From positions 137,102-201,101 of the forward strand of contig CAWKBS010000003.1 of assembly GCA_963847985.1 (NCBI GenBank): 64,000 nucleotides of DNA, read 5' to 3'. Origin of the DNA: JAIBJN01 sp963847985. Its GTDB lineage: Bacteria > Actinomycetota > Thermoleophilia > Gaiellales > Gaiellaceae. Both the position numbers and the translations under genes were made by a program. Below the pieces are notes generated by a model. The model was not told the origin of the DNA. It worked only from the letters and a program-made list of their open reading frames with translations, and made no database searches. Positions 49,425-58,640 of this stretch are shown one piece after another; positions within the stretch are counted from its first letter, which is position 1, and the number at the start of each line of letters is the position of its first letter.

Positions 49425-49588
49425 TTAGTGTCCCTCCAGGCAGTACGAGCCCGCTTCTGCCCCGCGATCACGCGGCGCCAGAGTCCACCCTCGCCCTTGC
49501 CAAGGCAACCAGCCTTGGCCGCGCGCGAGTGCGGCCTCTGGCTTGGTGCTCACGACGCAAAATCTGGGCTGAATTACCTGAATGGACA
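49425..49588. repeat. Family II palindromic element, rpmD-rplO junction
   Basis: On the minus strand it starts at the rpmD stop, TAGTGTCCATTCAGGTAATT, and ends CCTGGAGGGACACTA before the rplO ATG. The arms pair over about 26 nt with mismatches. The core has CCGCGATCACGCGGCGCCAG, CCTTGCCAAGGC and CCTCTGGCTTGGTGCTC on the plus strand. Confidence 0.85.
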
Positions 49589-49774
49589 CTACACGTCCTC
49601 CACTTTCACCAGGTGGCGGACCTTGCGGAGCATCCCCTCGACCTCGGGGCTCGACTCGCGCTCGGTCGTCCTGCCGATCTTGCCGAGGCCGAGCGCCCGC
49701 AGTGTGCCGCGGTGACGCTCGGTCTGGCCGATCTGGCTACGCGTCTGCGTGATCTTTAGCTTCGCCACTGTCAT
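49589..49774 (-). CDS. rpmD: 50S ribosomal protein L30
   Basis: The 61-residue protein MTVAKLKITQTRSQIGQTER continues with TLRALGLGKIGRTTERESSP and VRHLVKVEDV. It overlaps the acidic tail of rpsE by 38 bp. Confidence 0.93.
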   Translation of the reverse strand: MTVAKLKITQTRSQIGQTERHRGTLRALGLGKIGRTTERESSPEVEGMLRKVRHLVKVEDV

Positions 49775-50375
49775 CTGTCTCCGTCGCGGCCTCGGGCTCG
49801 GCCTGCGCCTCAGGCTCGGCCTGGGCAGCCGGCTCCTCGGCCTTCTTCTTGGCCGGGAAGAGCACGTCCTCGACCGTCTTGCCGCGACTGCGCGCGACCT
49901 CCTCGGGCCGGCGCAGGCTCTGGAGCCCGTTCACCGTCGCCTTCAGGAGGTTGATGGGGTTCGGGTTCCCGAGGCTCTTGGCCAGGATGTCGCGGATCCC
50001 CGCCAGCTCGAGGACGGCGCGGACGCCGCCGCCGGCGATGACGCCGGTTCCCTCGCTGGCCGGGCGCAGCAGGACGCGCGCGGCGTCCGAGCGGCCCAGC
50101 ACCTCGTGCGTGATGGTCTGGCCGTGCTTGGGCACCTGGAAGAGGTTCTTCTTGGCGTCGTCGACCGCCTTCGAGATGGCGAGCGGCACCTCCCGCGCCT
50201 TGCCGTAGCCGACGCCGACGCGGTCGACCTCGTCGCCGATCACCACGAGCGCCGTGAACGAGAACCGCCGGCCGCCCTTGACGACCTTGGCGACGCGGTT
50301 GATCTCGACCACGCGCTCCTTGAGCTCGCGCGCGTCGATCTCACGGTCGCGCACCTGCTTTGCGTCGATAGCCAT
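49737..50375 (-). CDS. rpsE: 30S ribosomal protein S5
   Basis: The 212-residue protein has FSFTALVVIGDEVDRVGVGY, GKAREVPLAISKAVDDAKKN and VLLRPASEGTGVIAGGGVRA. The C-terminal 40 residues (AKKKAEEPAAQAEPEAQAEP, EAATETDDSGEAKDHADA) are an acidic extension beyond the usual S5 end. The start overlaps the rplR stop by one base. Confidence 0.96.
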   Translation of the reverse strand: MAIDAKQVRDREIDARELKERVVEINRVAKVVKGGRRFSFTALVVIGDEVDRVGVGYGKAREVPLAISKAVDDAKKNLFQVPKHGQTITHEVLGRSDAARVLLRPASEGTGVIAGGGVRAVLELAGIRDILAKSLGNPNPINLLKATVNGLQSLRRPEEVARSRGKTVEDVLFPAKKKAEEPAAQAEPEAQAEPEAATETDDSGEAKDHADA

Positions 50376-50731
50376 CAGAATTCGAGTCCTCCCTCGCGTG
50401 CCGCGTCGGCGAGCGCCTTGACGCGCCCGTGATAGAGATAGCCGCCGCGGTCGAAGACGACGGTCTCGATGCCCGCCTTCTTCGCCGCCGCGGCGAGCAG
50501 CTTGCCGACCTCGGCCGCCTGCTCGCTCTTGTTGCCCTTGAAGGTCTTCTTCACGCCGAGGTGACTCGCGGAGGCGAGCGTCTTCCCGTCGACGTCGTCG
50601 ATGAGCTGGGCCTCGATGCCGCGGTTCGAGCGATGCACGGTCAGGCGCGGCCGCTCGGCCGTCCCCGCGATCTTGCGGCGGACGCGCCGGTGGCGGCGCT
50701 CGCGGGCCTGTCTCACTGTGAGCGTAGCCAT
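50375..50731 (-). CDS. rplR: 50S ribosomal protein L18
   Basis: The 118-residue 5S rRNA binder has VRQARERRHRRVRRKIAGTA, PRLTVHRSNRGIEAQLIDDV and ETVVFDRGGYLYHGRVKALA. The ATG is at 50731, with GGAGGAG just upstream in the right arm of the palindromic element. Confidence 0.96.
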   Translation of the reverse strand: MATLTVRQARERRHRRVRRKIAGTAERPRLTVHRSNRGIEAQLIDDVDGKTLASASHLGVKKTFKGNKSEQAAEVGKLLAAAAKKAGIETVVFDRGGYLYHGRVKALADAAREGGLEF

Positions 50732-50894
50732 CAGTGCTCCTCCTGGTGATGCGGCCGAGTCACTGGGTCGCGAGCACCAAGCCAGAGGCCGCACTCGGTC
50801 GCGGCCAAGGCTGGGTGCCTTGGCGAGGCCGAGGGTGGGGTCTGGCGCCGCGTGATCGCGGGCCAGGGGCCGGTCTGCGTTGCCAGGAGGAGCA
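50732..50894. repeat. Family II palindromic element, inverted core, rplF-rplR junction
   Basis: The core is the reverse complement of that at 49425-49588 relative to transcription. The ends obey the same rule: on the minus strand TAGTGCTCCTCCTGG begins at the rplF stop, and CCAGGAGGAGCACTG precedes the rplR ATG. The two arms are a perfect 14-bp inverted repeat containing the ribosome binding site. Confidence 0.88.
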
Positions 50895-51428
50895 CTACGC
50901 GCGCTTCCCGACCTTGCGGCGGACGTACTCGCCGGCGTAGCGGATGCCCTTGCCCTTATACGGCTCGGGCGGACGGACGGCGCGCACCTCGGCGGCGACC
51001 TGCCCGACCTGCTGCTTGTCGATGCCCTTCACGATGATCTGGGTCGGCTGGGGGACGTCGAAGGAGATCCCCTGCGGCGCCTTCTTCACGACCGAGTGGG
51101 AGTAGCCGACGTTCAGCTCGAGGTCGGTGCCGCGCAGGCCGGCGCGGTAGCCGACGCCCTGGATCTCGAGAGCCTTCTCGAAGCCCTTCGTGACGCCCTC
51201 GACCATGTTGGCCACGAGCGTGCGCGTCAGGCCGTGCAGTGCCCGATCCTCCCCGCGCTCGGTCGGGCGCGTGACGACGATCTCGCCGTCGCGCTGCTCG
51301 ACCGCGATGCGCTGCGGGACGTTCTGCGAGAGCTCCCCCAGCGGGCCGTTGACCATCACGCGCCCAGGCGAGATCGACACCGAGACACCGGCGGGAAGCT
51401 CTATGGGCTTGTTTCCGATCCGCGACAT
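50895..51428 (-). CDS. rplF: 50S ribosomal protein L6
   Basis: The 177-residue protein has MSRIGNKPIELPAGVSVSIS, LTRTLVANMVEGVTKGFEKA and KGIDKQQVGQVAAEVRAVRP. It lies 4 bp after rpsH. Confidence 0.97.
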   Translation of the reverse strand: MSRIGNKPIELPAGVSVSISPGRVMVNGPLGELSQNVPQRIAVEQRDGEIVVTRPTERGEDRALHGLTRTLVANMVEGVTKGFEKALEIQGVGYRAGLRGTDLELNVGYSHSVVKKAPQGISFDVPQPTQIIVKGIDKQQVGQVAAEVRAVRPPEPYKGKGIRYAGEYVRRKVGKRA

Positions 51429-51432
51429 GCAG

Positions 51433-51828
51433 CTACCAGACGAAGCAGAGGACCTCGCCGCCGACGCCGAGCTCCTGCGCCGTACGGCTGGTGACGAGAC
51501 CCCCGGACGTGGACATGATCGCCGTGCCCATCCCGCCGAGGACGCGCGGGAGGCGGTCCTTGCGGGCGTAGACGCGGCGTCCGGGCTTGGAGACGCGGCG
51601 CAGGTCGGTGATGACGCGCTCGCGGCTCCGCCCGTACTTGAGCTCGACGACCAGGGTATCGAAGGCCTCGCCGGTCTCGACGCGGTAGTCCTTGATGTAG
51701 CCCTCGTCCTTGAGCACTCGGGCGATCTCGACCTTCATCCGGGACGCAGGCATCGTGGAGGTCTCGTGGAGCGCCCGGTTGGCGTTCCGGATGCGGGTCA
51801 GCATGTCGGAAATGGGGTCGTTCAGCAT
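51433..51828 (-). CDS. rpsH: 30S ribosomal protein S8
   Basis: The 131-residue protein has DPISDMLTRIRNANRALHET, SKPGRRVYARKDRLPRVLGG and MGTAIMSTSGGLVTSRTAQE. Confidence 0.97.
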   Translation of the reverse strand: MLNDPISDMLTRIRNANRALHETSTMPASRMKVEIARVLKDEGYIKDYRVETGEAFDTLVVELKYGRSRERVITDLRRVSKPGRRVYARKDRLPRVLGGMGTAIMSTSGGLVTSRTAQELGVGGEVLCFVW

Positions 51829-51841
51829 CGGTACCTCTTCC

Positions 51842-52027
51842 TTACCAGCTCGACTTGGTCATGCCGGGGATGAAGCCCTCGTGCGCGAGGTCGCGCAGGC
51901 AGATCCGGCAGAGGCCGAACTTCTTGTAGACAGCGCGAGGGCGCCCGCACCGGTTGCACCGGGTGTAGGCCCGCGTCTTGTACTTCTGCGGGCGGGCGGC
52001 CTTCGCAATCAGGCTCTTCTTGGCCAT
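51842..52027 (-). CDS. rpsZ: 30S ribosomal protein S14, zinc-binding type
   Basis: The 61-residue short form has the zinc knuckle TRCNRCGRPRAVYKKFGLCR and ICLRDLAHEGFIPGMTKSSW. Confidence 0.96.
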   Translation of the reverse strand: MAKKSLIAKAARPQKYKTRAYTRCNRCGRPRAVYKKFGLCRICLRDLAHEGFIPGMTKSSW

Positions 52028-52034
52028 GCTCCTC

Positions 52035-52616
52035 CTACCTGTCCTGGTCCTCGGTGCGGAACGGGAGCCCGAGCCCGCGCAGAAGCGCGAGGCCCTCCTC
52101 GTCGGTCGCCGCCGAAGTCGTGATCACGACGTCGAGGCCCCGAACCTCCTGGACGTCGTCGTAGTTGATTTCCGGGAAGATGATCTGCTCGCGGATCCCG
52201 ATCGAGTAGTTGCCGCGCCCGTCGAAGCTCCGCGGCGAGAGGCCGCGGAAGTCGCGGATGCGGGGCAGCGCGATCGAGACGAGCCGGTCGAGGAACTCGT
52301 ACATCCGCACACCGCGCAGCGTCACCTTGGTGCCGATCGGCATGCCCTCGCGGATCTTGAATCCGGCGATCGACTTCTTCGCGCGCGTGATCTGCGCGCG
52401 CTGACCCGTGATCGTGGTCAACTCCTCGACCGCGCTGTCGAGCGCCTTGGCGTTGGTCTTCGCCTCGCCCACGCCCATGTTCACGGTGATCTTCTCGATG
52501 CGCGGCGCCCGCATGATCGAGCTGAGCTCGAGCTCTTCCTTGAGCGCCGGCCGGAGCTCCTGCTCGAACCGGTGCTTGAGCCGGGGCACGTACGCCTTTT
52601 CCTTCGTCGCGGCCAT
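52035..52616 (-). CDS. rplE: 50S ribosomal protein L5
   Basis: The 193-residue 5S rRNA binder has APRIEKITVNMGVGEAKTNA, TGQRAQITRAKKSIAGFKIR, GTKVTLRGVRMYEFLDRLVS and DVVITTSAATDEEGLALLRG. The ATG overlaps the rplX stop by one base. Confidence 0.97.
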   Translation of the reverse strand: MAATKEKAYVPRLKHRFEQELRPALKEELELSSIMRAPRIEKITVNMGVGEAKTNAKALDSAVEELTTITGQRAQITRAKKSIAGFKIREGMPIGTKVTLRGVRMYEFLDRLVSIALPRIRDFRGLSPRSFDGRGNYSIGIREQIIFPEINYDDVQEVRGLDVVITTSAATDEEGLALLRGLGLPFRTEDQDR

Positions 52617-52987
52617 CAGCGGTCGAGCACCTCCCCGCAATCGGCGCGCCGGCAAACGCGCACCTTGACGCTGCCGTCCTTCGAGTCGCGGTACTCGTAG
52701 CCGACCCGAGTCGCGCGGTTGCACGTCGGGCAAACGACCATGACGTTCGAGACGTCGACCGGCGCCGACAGCTCGAAGATGCCGCCGGGCTGGATCTGCG
52801 TCTGGCCCATCCGGCTCGAGTCCTTCATCGGCCGCGGGCGGCGGTGGCGATGCACCGTGTTCAGGTTCTCGACGAGGACGCGGCGCTTCTTCGGGTCCGC
52901 CTCGATGATGCGGCCCTGCTTGCCCCGGTCCTTGCCCGAGAGGATCTGCACGACGTCGCCCTTGCGGACTTTCATGGCCTGCGCCAC
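52616..52987 (-). CDS. rplX: 50S ribosomal protein L24
   Basis: The 123-residue protein has the KOW motif VRKGDVVQILSGKDRGKQGR, then KRRVLVENLNTVHRHRRP and QPGGIFELSAPVDVSNVMVV. A four-Cys zinc-ribbon-like C-terminus (CPTCNRATRVGYEYRD, VRVCRRADCGEVLDR) follows. The GTG at 52987 is chosen; an ATG at 52975 is possible. Confidence 0.95.
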   Translation of the reverse strand: MAQAMKVRKGDVVQILSGKDRGKQGRIIEADPKKRRVLVENLNTVHRHRRPRPMKDSSRMGQTQIQPGGIFELSAPVDVSNVMVVCPTCNRATRVGYEYRDSKDGSVKVRVCRRADCGEVLDR

Positions 52988-52988
52988 G

Positions 52989-53357
52989 TCACAACACCTC
53001 CGGGGCGAGCGAAACGATCTTCATGAAGTTCTTCTCGCGCAGCTCGCGGGCCACCGGCCCGAAGATGCGCGTGCCGCGCGGGTTGTTCTGCGCGTCGATG
53101 ATGACGGCGGCGTTCTCGTCGAACGCGATCGAGGTGCCGTCGTTCCGCCCGAAGGGCTTCTTCGTGCGCACGACGACGGCCTTCACGACCTCGCCCTTCT
53201 TGATCGTCCCCTGCGGGGTCGCCGTCTTCACCGTCCCGACGATCACGTCGCCGACGCGGGCGTAGCGGCGGTGGGAGCCGCCGAGCACGCGGATGCAGAG
53301 GAGCTCGCGGGCTCCCGTGTTGTCGGCGACGCGGAGACGGGATTCCTGCTGGATCAC
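52989..53357 (-). CDS. rplN: 50S ribosomal protein L14
   Basis: The 122-residue protein from GTG 53357 has IQQESRLRVADNTGARELLC, GDVIVGTVKTATPQGTIKKG and NPRGTRIFGPVARELREKNF. GAGGAGG lies 5 nt upstream. There is no stop codon between the S17 frame and this start, so the sequence as given reads as one S17-L14 polypeptide. One A fewer in the AAA before GTG would give the expected TGA overlapping the GTG. Confidence 0.95.
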   Translation of the reverse strand: MIQQESRLRVADNTGARELLCIRVLGGSHRRYARVGDVIVGTVKTATPQGTIKKGEVVKAVVVRTKKPFGRNDGTSIAFDENAAVIIDAQNNPRGTRIFGPVARELREKNFMKIVSLAPEVL

Positions 53358-54194
53358 TTTGGCCTCCTCGAGGACCTCGGCGAGGCGCCAGGACTTCGTC
53401 TTGGAGAGCGGCCGCGTCTCGACCAGGCGGACGAGGTCGCCCGTCTTGGCGACGTTCGTCTCGTCGTGGGCGTGCAGCCTCGTCGAGTGGCGGACGATCT
53501 TCTTGTAGACCGGGTGAGGCTTCACCGTGTCGACCCGGACCACGATGGTCTTGTCCATCGCAGCCGAGACGACGACGCCGCGGCGCTCTTTCCGCTGCCC
53601 GCGCGCGTGCTCGGGCTTGGGCAGGCGCACGATCGGCTTGCGCTCCTTCGGCTTCTCACGCTTCGGCTTCGAGCGCTGGCGCCGCTCGCCGCGCGCGATG
53701 CGCTTGCGCTTCTTCTTGGGCTCGGCCGCGACCGCTGCGGGCGCTTCCGCCTCGGCGGGGGGCTCCTCGGCGTCCGCCGCAGGCTCCTCCGCCTCGGCGG
53801 CGGGCTCGTCGGAAGCGGGCTCCTCCGCGGGGGCCTCCTCGGCCTCGGCTACGGGCTCCTCGGCGGGAGCCTCCTCGGCCTCAGGCTCCTCGGCGGCAGG
53901 CTCTTCCTCGGCCACGGGCTCGGGCGCCGGCTCCTCAGCCGGCTCGTCTTCCGCAGGCGCCTCCTCGGCGGCAGGCTCTTCCTCGGCCACGGGCTCGGGC
54001 GCCGGCTCCTCAGCCGGCTCGTCCTCCGCAGGCGCCTCCTCGGCTACCGGGGCCTCCTCCACCTCGGGCTCCTCGGCGGGAGCTTCCTCGGCGGGTGCCT
54101 CGTCGGCGACCGCCTCGGCCTCCGGCTCCTCGGCCGCCGGAGTCTCCTCGACCTGCTCCTGCTTCTCTTCCTCGTTCTTCCTCGGACGTGCCAT
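53358..54194 (-). CDS. rpsQ: 30S ribosomal protein S17 with long acidic N-terminal extension
   Basis: The conserved S17 domain is C-terminal (KERRGVVVSAAMDKTIVVRV, DTVKPHPVYKKIVRHSTRLH, GDLVRLVETRPLSKTKSWRL). About 160 preceding residues are Glu/Ala/Pro-rich (EEAPAEDEPAEEPAPEPVAE) and then a basic linker (PKKKRKRIARGERRQRSKPK). The extension includes a 75-bp tandem duplication. Normal S17 is about 85-100 residues. As read, the frame continues without stop into rplN. Confidence 0.9.
53887..54036. repeat. 75-bp tandem duplication in rpsQ acidic extension
   Basis: Two near-identical 75-bp units, offset exactly 75 bp (for example GCAGG at 53896 and 53971), encode EEAPAEDEPAEEPAPEPVAE and flanking residues twice. 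Confidence 0.8.
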
Positions 54195-54398
54195 CTACCT
54201 TCTCTCCAGCGAGTTCTTCCGCTCCGCCTGGATCGTCAGGATCCGGGCGATGTCGCGCTTGGCGAGCGACAGGCGCGTGGTCGCGTCGAGCGCCCCGGTC
54301 GCCATCTGAAAGCGGAGGTTGAACAGATTTTCCCGGCCTTCGGCGAGGCGCTTCACGAGCTCCTCGTCCGACAGGTCTCTCAGCTCCCTAGCCCTCAA
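54195..54398 (-). CDS. rpmC: 50S ribosomal protein L29
   Basis: The 67-residue helical protein has MRARELRDLSDEELVKRLAE, NLFNLRFQMATGALDATTRL and AKRDIARILTIQAER. It abuts rpsQ and overlaps rplP by 11 bp. Confidence 0.96.
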   Translation of the reverse strand: MRARELRDLSDEELVKRLAEGRENLFNLRFQMATGALDATTRLSLAKRDIARILTIQAERKNSLERR

Positions 54399-54813
54399 AG
54401 AGATCGGCCTCCCGGCGTACGAACTTGGTCTTTACGGGCAGCTTCATCCCCGCGAGGCGCATGGCCTCACGGGCCAGCGGCTCCGAGACGCCCGACAGCT
54501 CGAACATCACCCGGCCGGGCTTGACCACGGCCACCCAGTGCTCGGGCGAGCCCTTGCCGGAGCCCATGCGGGTCTCGGCGGGCTTCTGTGTCACCGGCTT
54601 GTCCGGGAAGACGTTGATCCAGACCTTGCCGCCGCGCTTGATGTGGCGGGTCATGGCGATACGGGCGGCCTCGATCTGGCGGTTCGTCACCCAGGCGGTG
54701 TCGAGCGACTTGAGCCCGAAGTCCCCGAAGTGCACCTGCTGCTGGCCCTTCGAGGCTCCGCGCCGGCGTCCGCGCTGCTGCTTGCGGTACTTGGTCTTGC
54801 GCGGCATCAGCAC
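54388..54813 (-). CDS. rplP: 50S ribosomal protein L16
   Basis: The 141-residue protein starts MLMPRKTKYRKQQRGRRRGA from GTG 54813, matching the family MLxPRKxKYRK start. AWVTNRQIEAARIAMTRHIK and GSGKGSPEHWVAVVKPGRVM follow. Confidence 0.96.
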   Translation of the reverse strand: MLMPRKTKYRKQQRGRRRGASKGQQQVHFGDFGLKSLDTAWVTNRQIEAARIAMTRHIKRGGKVWINVFPDKPVTQKPAETRMGSGKGSPEHWVAVVKPGRVMFELSGVSEPLAREAMRLAGMKLPVKTKFVRREADLFEG

Positions 54814-54819
54814 TACGAC

Positions 54820-55820
<1,001 letters not shown>

Positions 55821-55821
<1 letters not shown>

Positions 55822-56507
55822 TAGCTTTCGCTCCCCTCGTCGCTCTCGGTCGTCTCGGTCTTCTTCCTTCTCGAAGTCTTCGGTTTGGCCTCAGCCTCCG
55901 GCTCGACGACCTCGGGCTCGACGGCCTCGGCCTCTGGCTCGGGCTCGGCCACAGCCTCTGCGACCTCTGCCTCCGCCTTGGGCTCGGCAGCCTTCTTGCG
56001 CGAGCGCTTCGGCTTCGCCTCGGCCGGCGCTTCCTCGACGGCCGCCTCGCCGCTCACGACCTCGCCGGTCGCGTCGTCGACGACGATCGGCTCCGGCTCC
56101 TCGGTCAGCGTGACCGGAGCGGGGCGCTCGATCGGGGCCGGGATGCTCTCGCCGGCGGGCGGCGCAAGCGCGATCGTGATGTGACAGGTGCGCTTCTTGA
56201 TCCGCCCCACGCGGCCGCGGGCCCGGGCCTTCCAGCGCTTCAGCACAGGGCCGGCGCCGACGTAGGCGGCGACGACGTAGAGCTCGTCGGAATCCAGGCC
56301 GTGGTTCGCCTCGGCGTTGGCCGCAGCGGAGTCGAGCACCCTGCGAACGTCGCGCGCGGCATCCCGCGTCATGAACGCGAGGATCGTGCGCGCCTCGGGC
56401 ACGGGCCGGCCGCGGATCTGATCGACGATGAGCTGGGCCTTGCGCGGGGCTGCGCGAACGTAGCGCGCCTCCGCGCGGACCTGCGTGCGTTCCTCGACAG
56501 CGGCCAT
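55821..56507 (-). CDS. rplV: 50S ribosomal protein L22 with acidic C-terminal extension
   Basis: The L22 core (VRAEARYVRAAPRKAQLIVD, AANAEANHGLDSDELYVVAA, GRVGRIKKRTCHITIALAPP) is about 115 residues. Another 110 residues of Ala/Glu/Pro/Lys-rich sequence follow (EEAPAEAKPKRSRKKAAEPK, VAEPEPEAEAVEPEVVEPEA). Its ATG overlaps the rpsS stop by one base (TAATG). Confidence 0.95.
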
Positions 56508-56791
56508 TACTTGCGCTTCACCTCGGTCTTGCGGTCGCCGGAATGCCCGCGGAAGAGCCGCGTCGGCGCGAACTCGCCGAGCTTGTGGCCGACCATGGCC
56601 TCGGTGACGAAGACGGGCAGGTGGCTCTTGCCGTTGTGGACGGCGATCGTGTGCCCGACCATCTCGGGGAAGACCGTGGACGTGCGCGACCACGTGCGAA
56701 GCGGCCGCTTCTCGCCGGTCTCGTTCATCGTCTCGATGCGCTTCATGAGAGCCGCCTCGACGAAGGGGCCTTTCTTCGAAGATCTACTCAC
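56507..56791 (-). CDS. rpsS: 30S ribosomal protein S19
   Basis: The 94-residue protein starts MSRSSKKGPFVEAALMKRIE at GTG 56791, with AAAGGA 6 nt upstream. SRTSTVFPEMVGHTIAVHNG and MVGHKLGEFAPTRLFRGHSG follow. The frame extends to 56812 but the family start favours the GTG. Confidence 0.96.
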   Translation of the reverse strand: MSRSSKKGPFVEAALMKRIETMNETGEKRPLRTWSRTSTVFPEMVGHTIAVHNGKSHLPVFVTEAMVGHKLGEFAPTRLFRGHSGDRKTEVKRK

Positions 56792-56841
56792 GCGTGTCCT
56801 TTCGTTCTCCACCCGAGCGGAGCGACGGGTCTAGCTCCCCT

Positions 56842-56870
56842 CCCGGGAAAATGCGCAGCATTTTTCCGGG
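56842..56870. repeat. Short palindrome in rplB-rpsS junction
   Basis: CCCGGGAAAATGC-GCA-GCATTTTTCCGGG is a 13-bp stem (12 pairs) with a 3-nt loop in the 81-bp gap after rplB. It may be a small analogue of the longer palindromic elements or an mRNA processing hairpin. Confidence 0.6.
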
Positions 56871-56872
56871 CA

Positions 56873-57715
56873 TCAGCGCCTCTCCTTTCCGCGGCGGCGG
56901 CCGCGGACGATGAGCTTGTCGGACTCCTTGTGCTTGCGACGGGTGCGCTTGCCGAGCGTGGGCACGCCCCAGGGGGTGACCGGGTGCCGGCCGCCCTTGG
57001 ACTTGCCCTCGCCGCCGCCGTGCGGGTGATCGACGGGGTTCATGGCGGAGCCGCGCACGGTGGGGCGCTTGCCCAGCCACCGGCTGCGGCCCGCCTTGCC
57101 GCTGGAGATGTTCTCGTGGTCGGTGTTCCCGACCTGGCCGACGGTCGCGCGGCAGGTGAGCGGCACTCGGCGCATCTCGCCGGAGGGCAGGCGCAGGACG
57201 CCGTAGCCCTCGTCCTTGGCGACGAGCTGGATGCCGGAGCCGGCGCTGCGGGCCATCTGGCCGCCGCGGCCAGGCTTGAGCTCGACGTTGTGCACGAGCG
57301 TGCCGGTCGGGATGTTGGTGAGCGGGAGCGCGTTCCCGGGCTTGATGTCGGCCTCGGGGCCGGACTCGACGCGCGCGCCGACCCGCAGGCCCGCGGGCGC
57401 GAGGATGTACGCCTTCGCCCCGTCGGCGTAGTGCAGGAGGGCGATCCGCGCGGAGCGGTTCGGGTCGTACTCGATCGCGGCCACCTTGGCCGGGACGCCG
57501 TCCTTGCGGCGCTTGAAGTCGACGACGCGGTAGCGCCGCTTGTGGCCGCCGCCCTGGTGGCGCGTGGTGATGCGGCCCTGGTTGTTGCGGCCGCCCTTGC
57601 GCTTCACGGGCTCGAGCAGGCTCTTCTCCGGCTCGGTCTTCGTGACCTCCTCGAAGGTCGAGACCGAGCGGAAGCGCCGGCCCGGGGACGTCGGCTTGTA
57701 CTTCCTCAACGCCAC
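56873..57715 (-). CDS. rplB: 50S ribosomal protein L2
   Basis: The 280-residue peptidyl-transferase-centre protein has GGRNNQGRITTRHQGGGHKR, GRGGQMARSAGSGIQLVAKD and the conserved VRGSAMNPVDHPHGGGEGKS. GTG start, overlapping the rplW stop by one base. Confidence 0.97.
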   Translation of the reverse strand: MALRKYKPTSPGRRFRSVSTFEEVTKTEPEKSLLEPVKRKGGRNNQGRITTRHQGGGHKRRYRVVDFKRRKDGVPAKVAAIEYDPNRSARIALLHYADGAKAYILAPAGLRVGARVESGPEADIKPGNALPLTNIPTGTLVHNVELKPGRGGQMARSAGSGIQLVAKDEGYGVLRLPSGEMRRVPLTCRATVGQVGNTDHENISSGKAGRSRWLGKRPTVRGSAMNPVDHPHGGGEGKSKGGRHPVTPWGVPTLGKRTRRKHKESDKLIVRGRRRGKERR

Positions 57716-58011
57716 TAGACGGCCGCTCCTTCGAAGATCTCGATCTTGTCGCCGGCGCGGAGCTGGACGATGGCCTTCTTCCAGCCGGGCCTCGTCCCGC
57801 GCGTCCAGCCGCGGCGCTTCGGCTTCGGCTTGACCTTGAGGACGTTGACGGCCACGACCTTGACGTCGAAGAGCTCCTCGACCGCCTGGCGGATCTGGGT
57901 CTTGTGCGCCTTCGGATGGACCCGGAACGAGTACTTGTTGTCCTCGATCAGGCTGTAGCTCTTCTCCGAGACGACGGGGGTGATGATGACCTGGCGCGGG
58001 TCGAGGCTCAT
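57715..58011 (-). CDS. rplW: 50S ribosomal protein L23
   Basis: The 98-residue exit-tunnel protein has MSLDPRQVIITPVVSEKSYS, YSFRVHPKAHKTQIRQAVEE and VNVLKVKPKPKRRGWTRGTR. The ATG overlaps the rplD stop as ATGA. Confidence 0.96.
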   Translation of the reverse strand: MSLDPRQVIITPVVSEKSYSLIEDNKYSFRVHPKAHKTQIRQAVEELFDVKVVAVNVLKVKPKPKRRGWTRGTRPGWKKAIVQLRAGDKIEIFEGAAV

Positions 58012-58640
58012 TTCGCCATCACCTCGCTGACGCGCTCGAGGGCGGCCTCGGTGGCAAGCACCGAACGGGCCCACACGATCGCGCCGACCTCGAGCTCCGA
58101 CGGCTCGACGATCAGCGCCCTGGGAATGTTCCGGAAGCTCTTCACGAGCGCCTCTTCCTCGGGCTGCGCGACGATGAGGAGCGGCAGGACGGCGCCCCAG
58201 GCGGCGAGCAGCGCGGCGGCGTTCCGGGTCGAGGGCTCCTCGAAGGCGCCGCCGTCGATCACGGCCAGCGACCCGCGCTGGGCATGGTCGGAGAGGGCGG
58301 CGCGGAACGCGGCGCGGTGGGCCTTGCGGTTCACCTTCAGGTCGAAGCTGTTGGGCTGCTTGGCGAAGGCGACGCCTCCACCGGTCCACTGAGGCGCCCG
58401 GGTCGTGCCGGCGCGAGCGCGACCGGTGCCCTTCTGGCGCCACGGCTTGGAGCGGCCGCCGGAGACCATCGCGCGAGTCTTCGCCGCACGCGTGCCGGAG
58501 CGCGCGGCAGCCGCTTCGGCCCGCACGGCCTCGTGGACGAGGTGCGGCTTGATCTCGGCCGCGAACACGACCTCTGTCAGGGTCACGTCCTTCGCCTTCT
58601 TGCCGGCGAGGTCCAGCACGGGTGCCTTCGGCGCCGCCAT
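58008..58640 (-). CDS. rplD: 50S ribosomal protein L4
   Basis: The 210-residue protein has GRSKPWRQKGTGRARAGTTR, APQWTGGGVAFAKQPNSFDL and RALIVEPSELEVGAIVWARS. The ATG is at 58640, with GGAGGGG upstream in the right arm of the palindromic element. Confidence 0.96.
   Translation of the reverse strand: MAAPKAPVLDLAGKKAKDVTLTEVVFAAEIKPHLVHEAVRAEAAAARSGTRAAKTRAMVSGGRSKPWRQKGTGRARAGTTRAPQWTGGGVAFAKQPNSFDLKVNRKAHRAAFRAALSDHAQRGSLAVIDGGAFEEPSTRNAAALLAAWGAVLPLLIVAQPEEEALVKSFRNIPRALIVEPSELEVGAIVWARSVLATEAALERVSEVMAK

Noticed and set aside
49425..49588. Insertion sequence or MITE with target-site duplication
   Set aside because: No flanking direct repeats or transposase; the ends are inverted arms that vary with the neighbouring gene, so I report it as a palindromic repeat rather than a classical MITE.
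56784..57080. Open frame ending LMPGKMLRIFPGGELDPSLR across the rplB-rpsS gap
   Set aside because: Most of it is an out-of-frame shadow of rplB; the end is just translation of the short palindrome.
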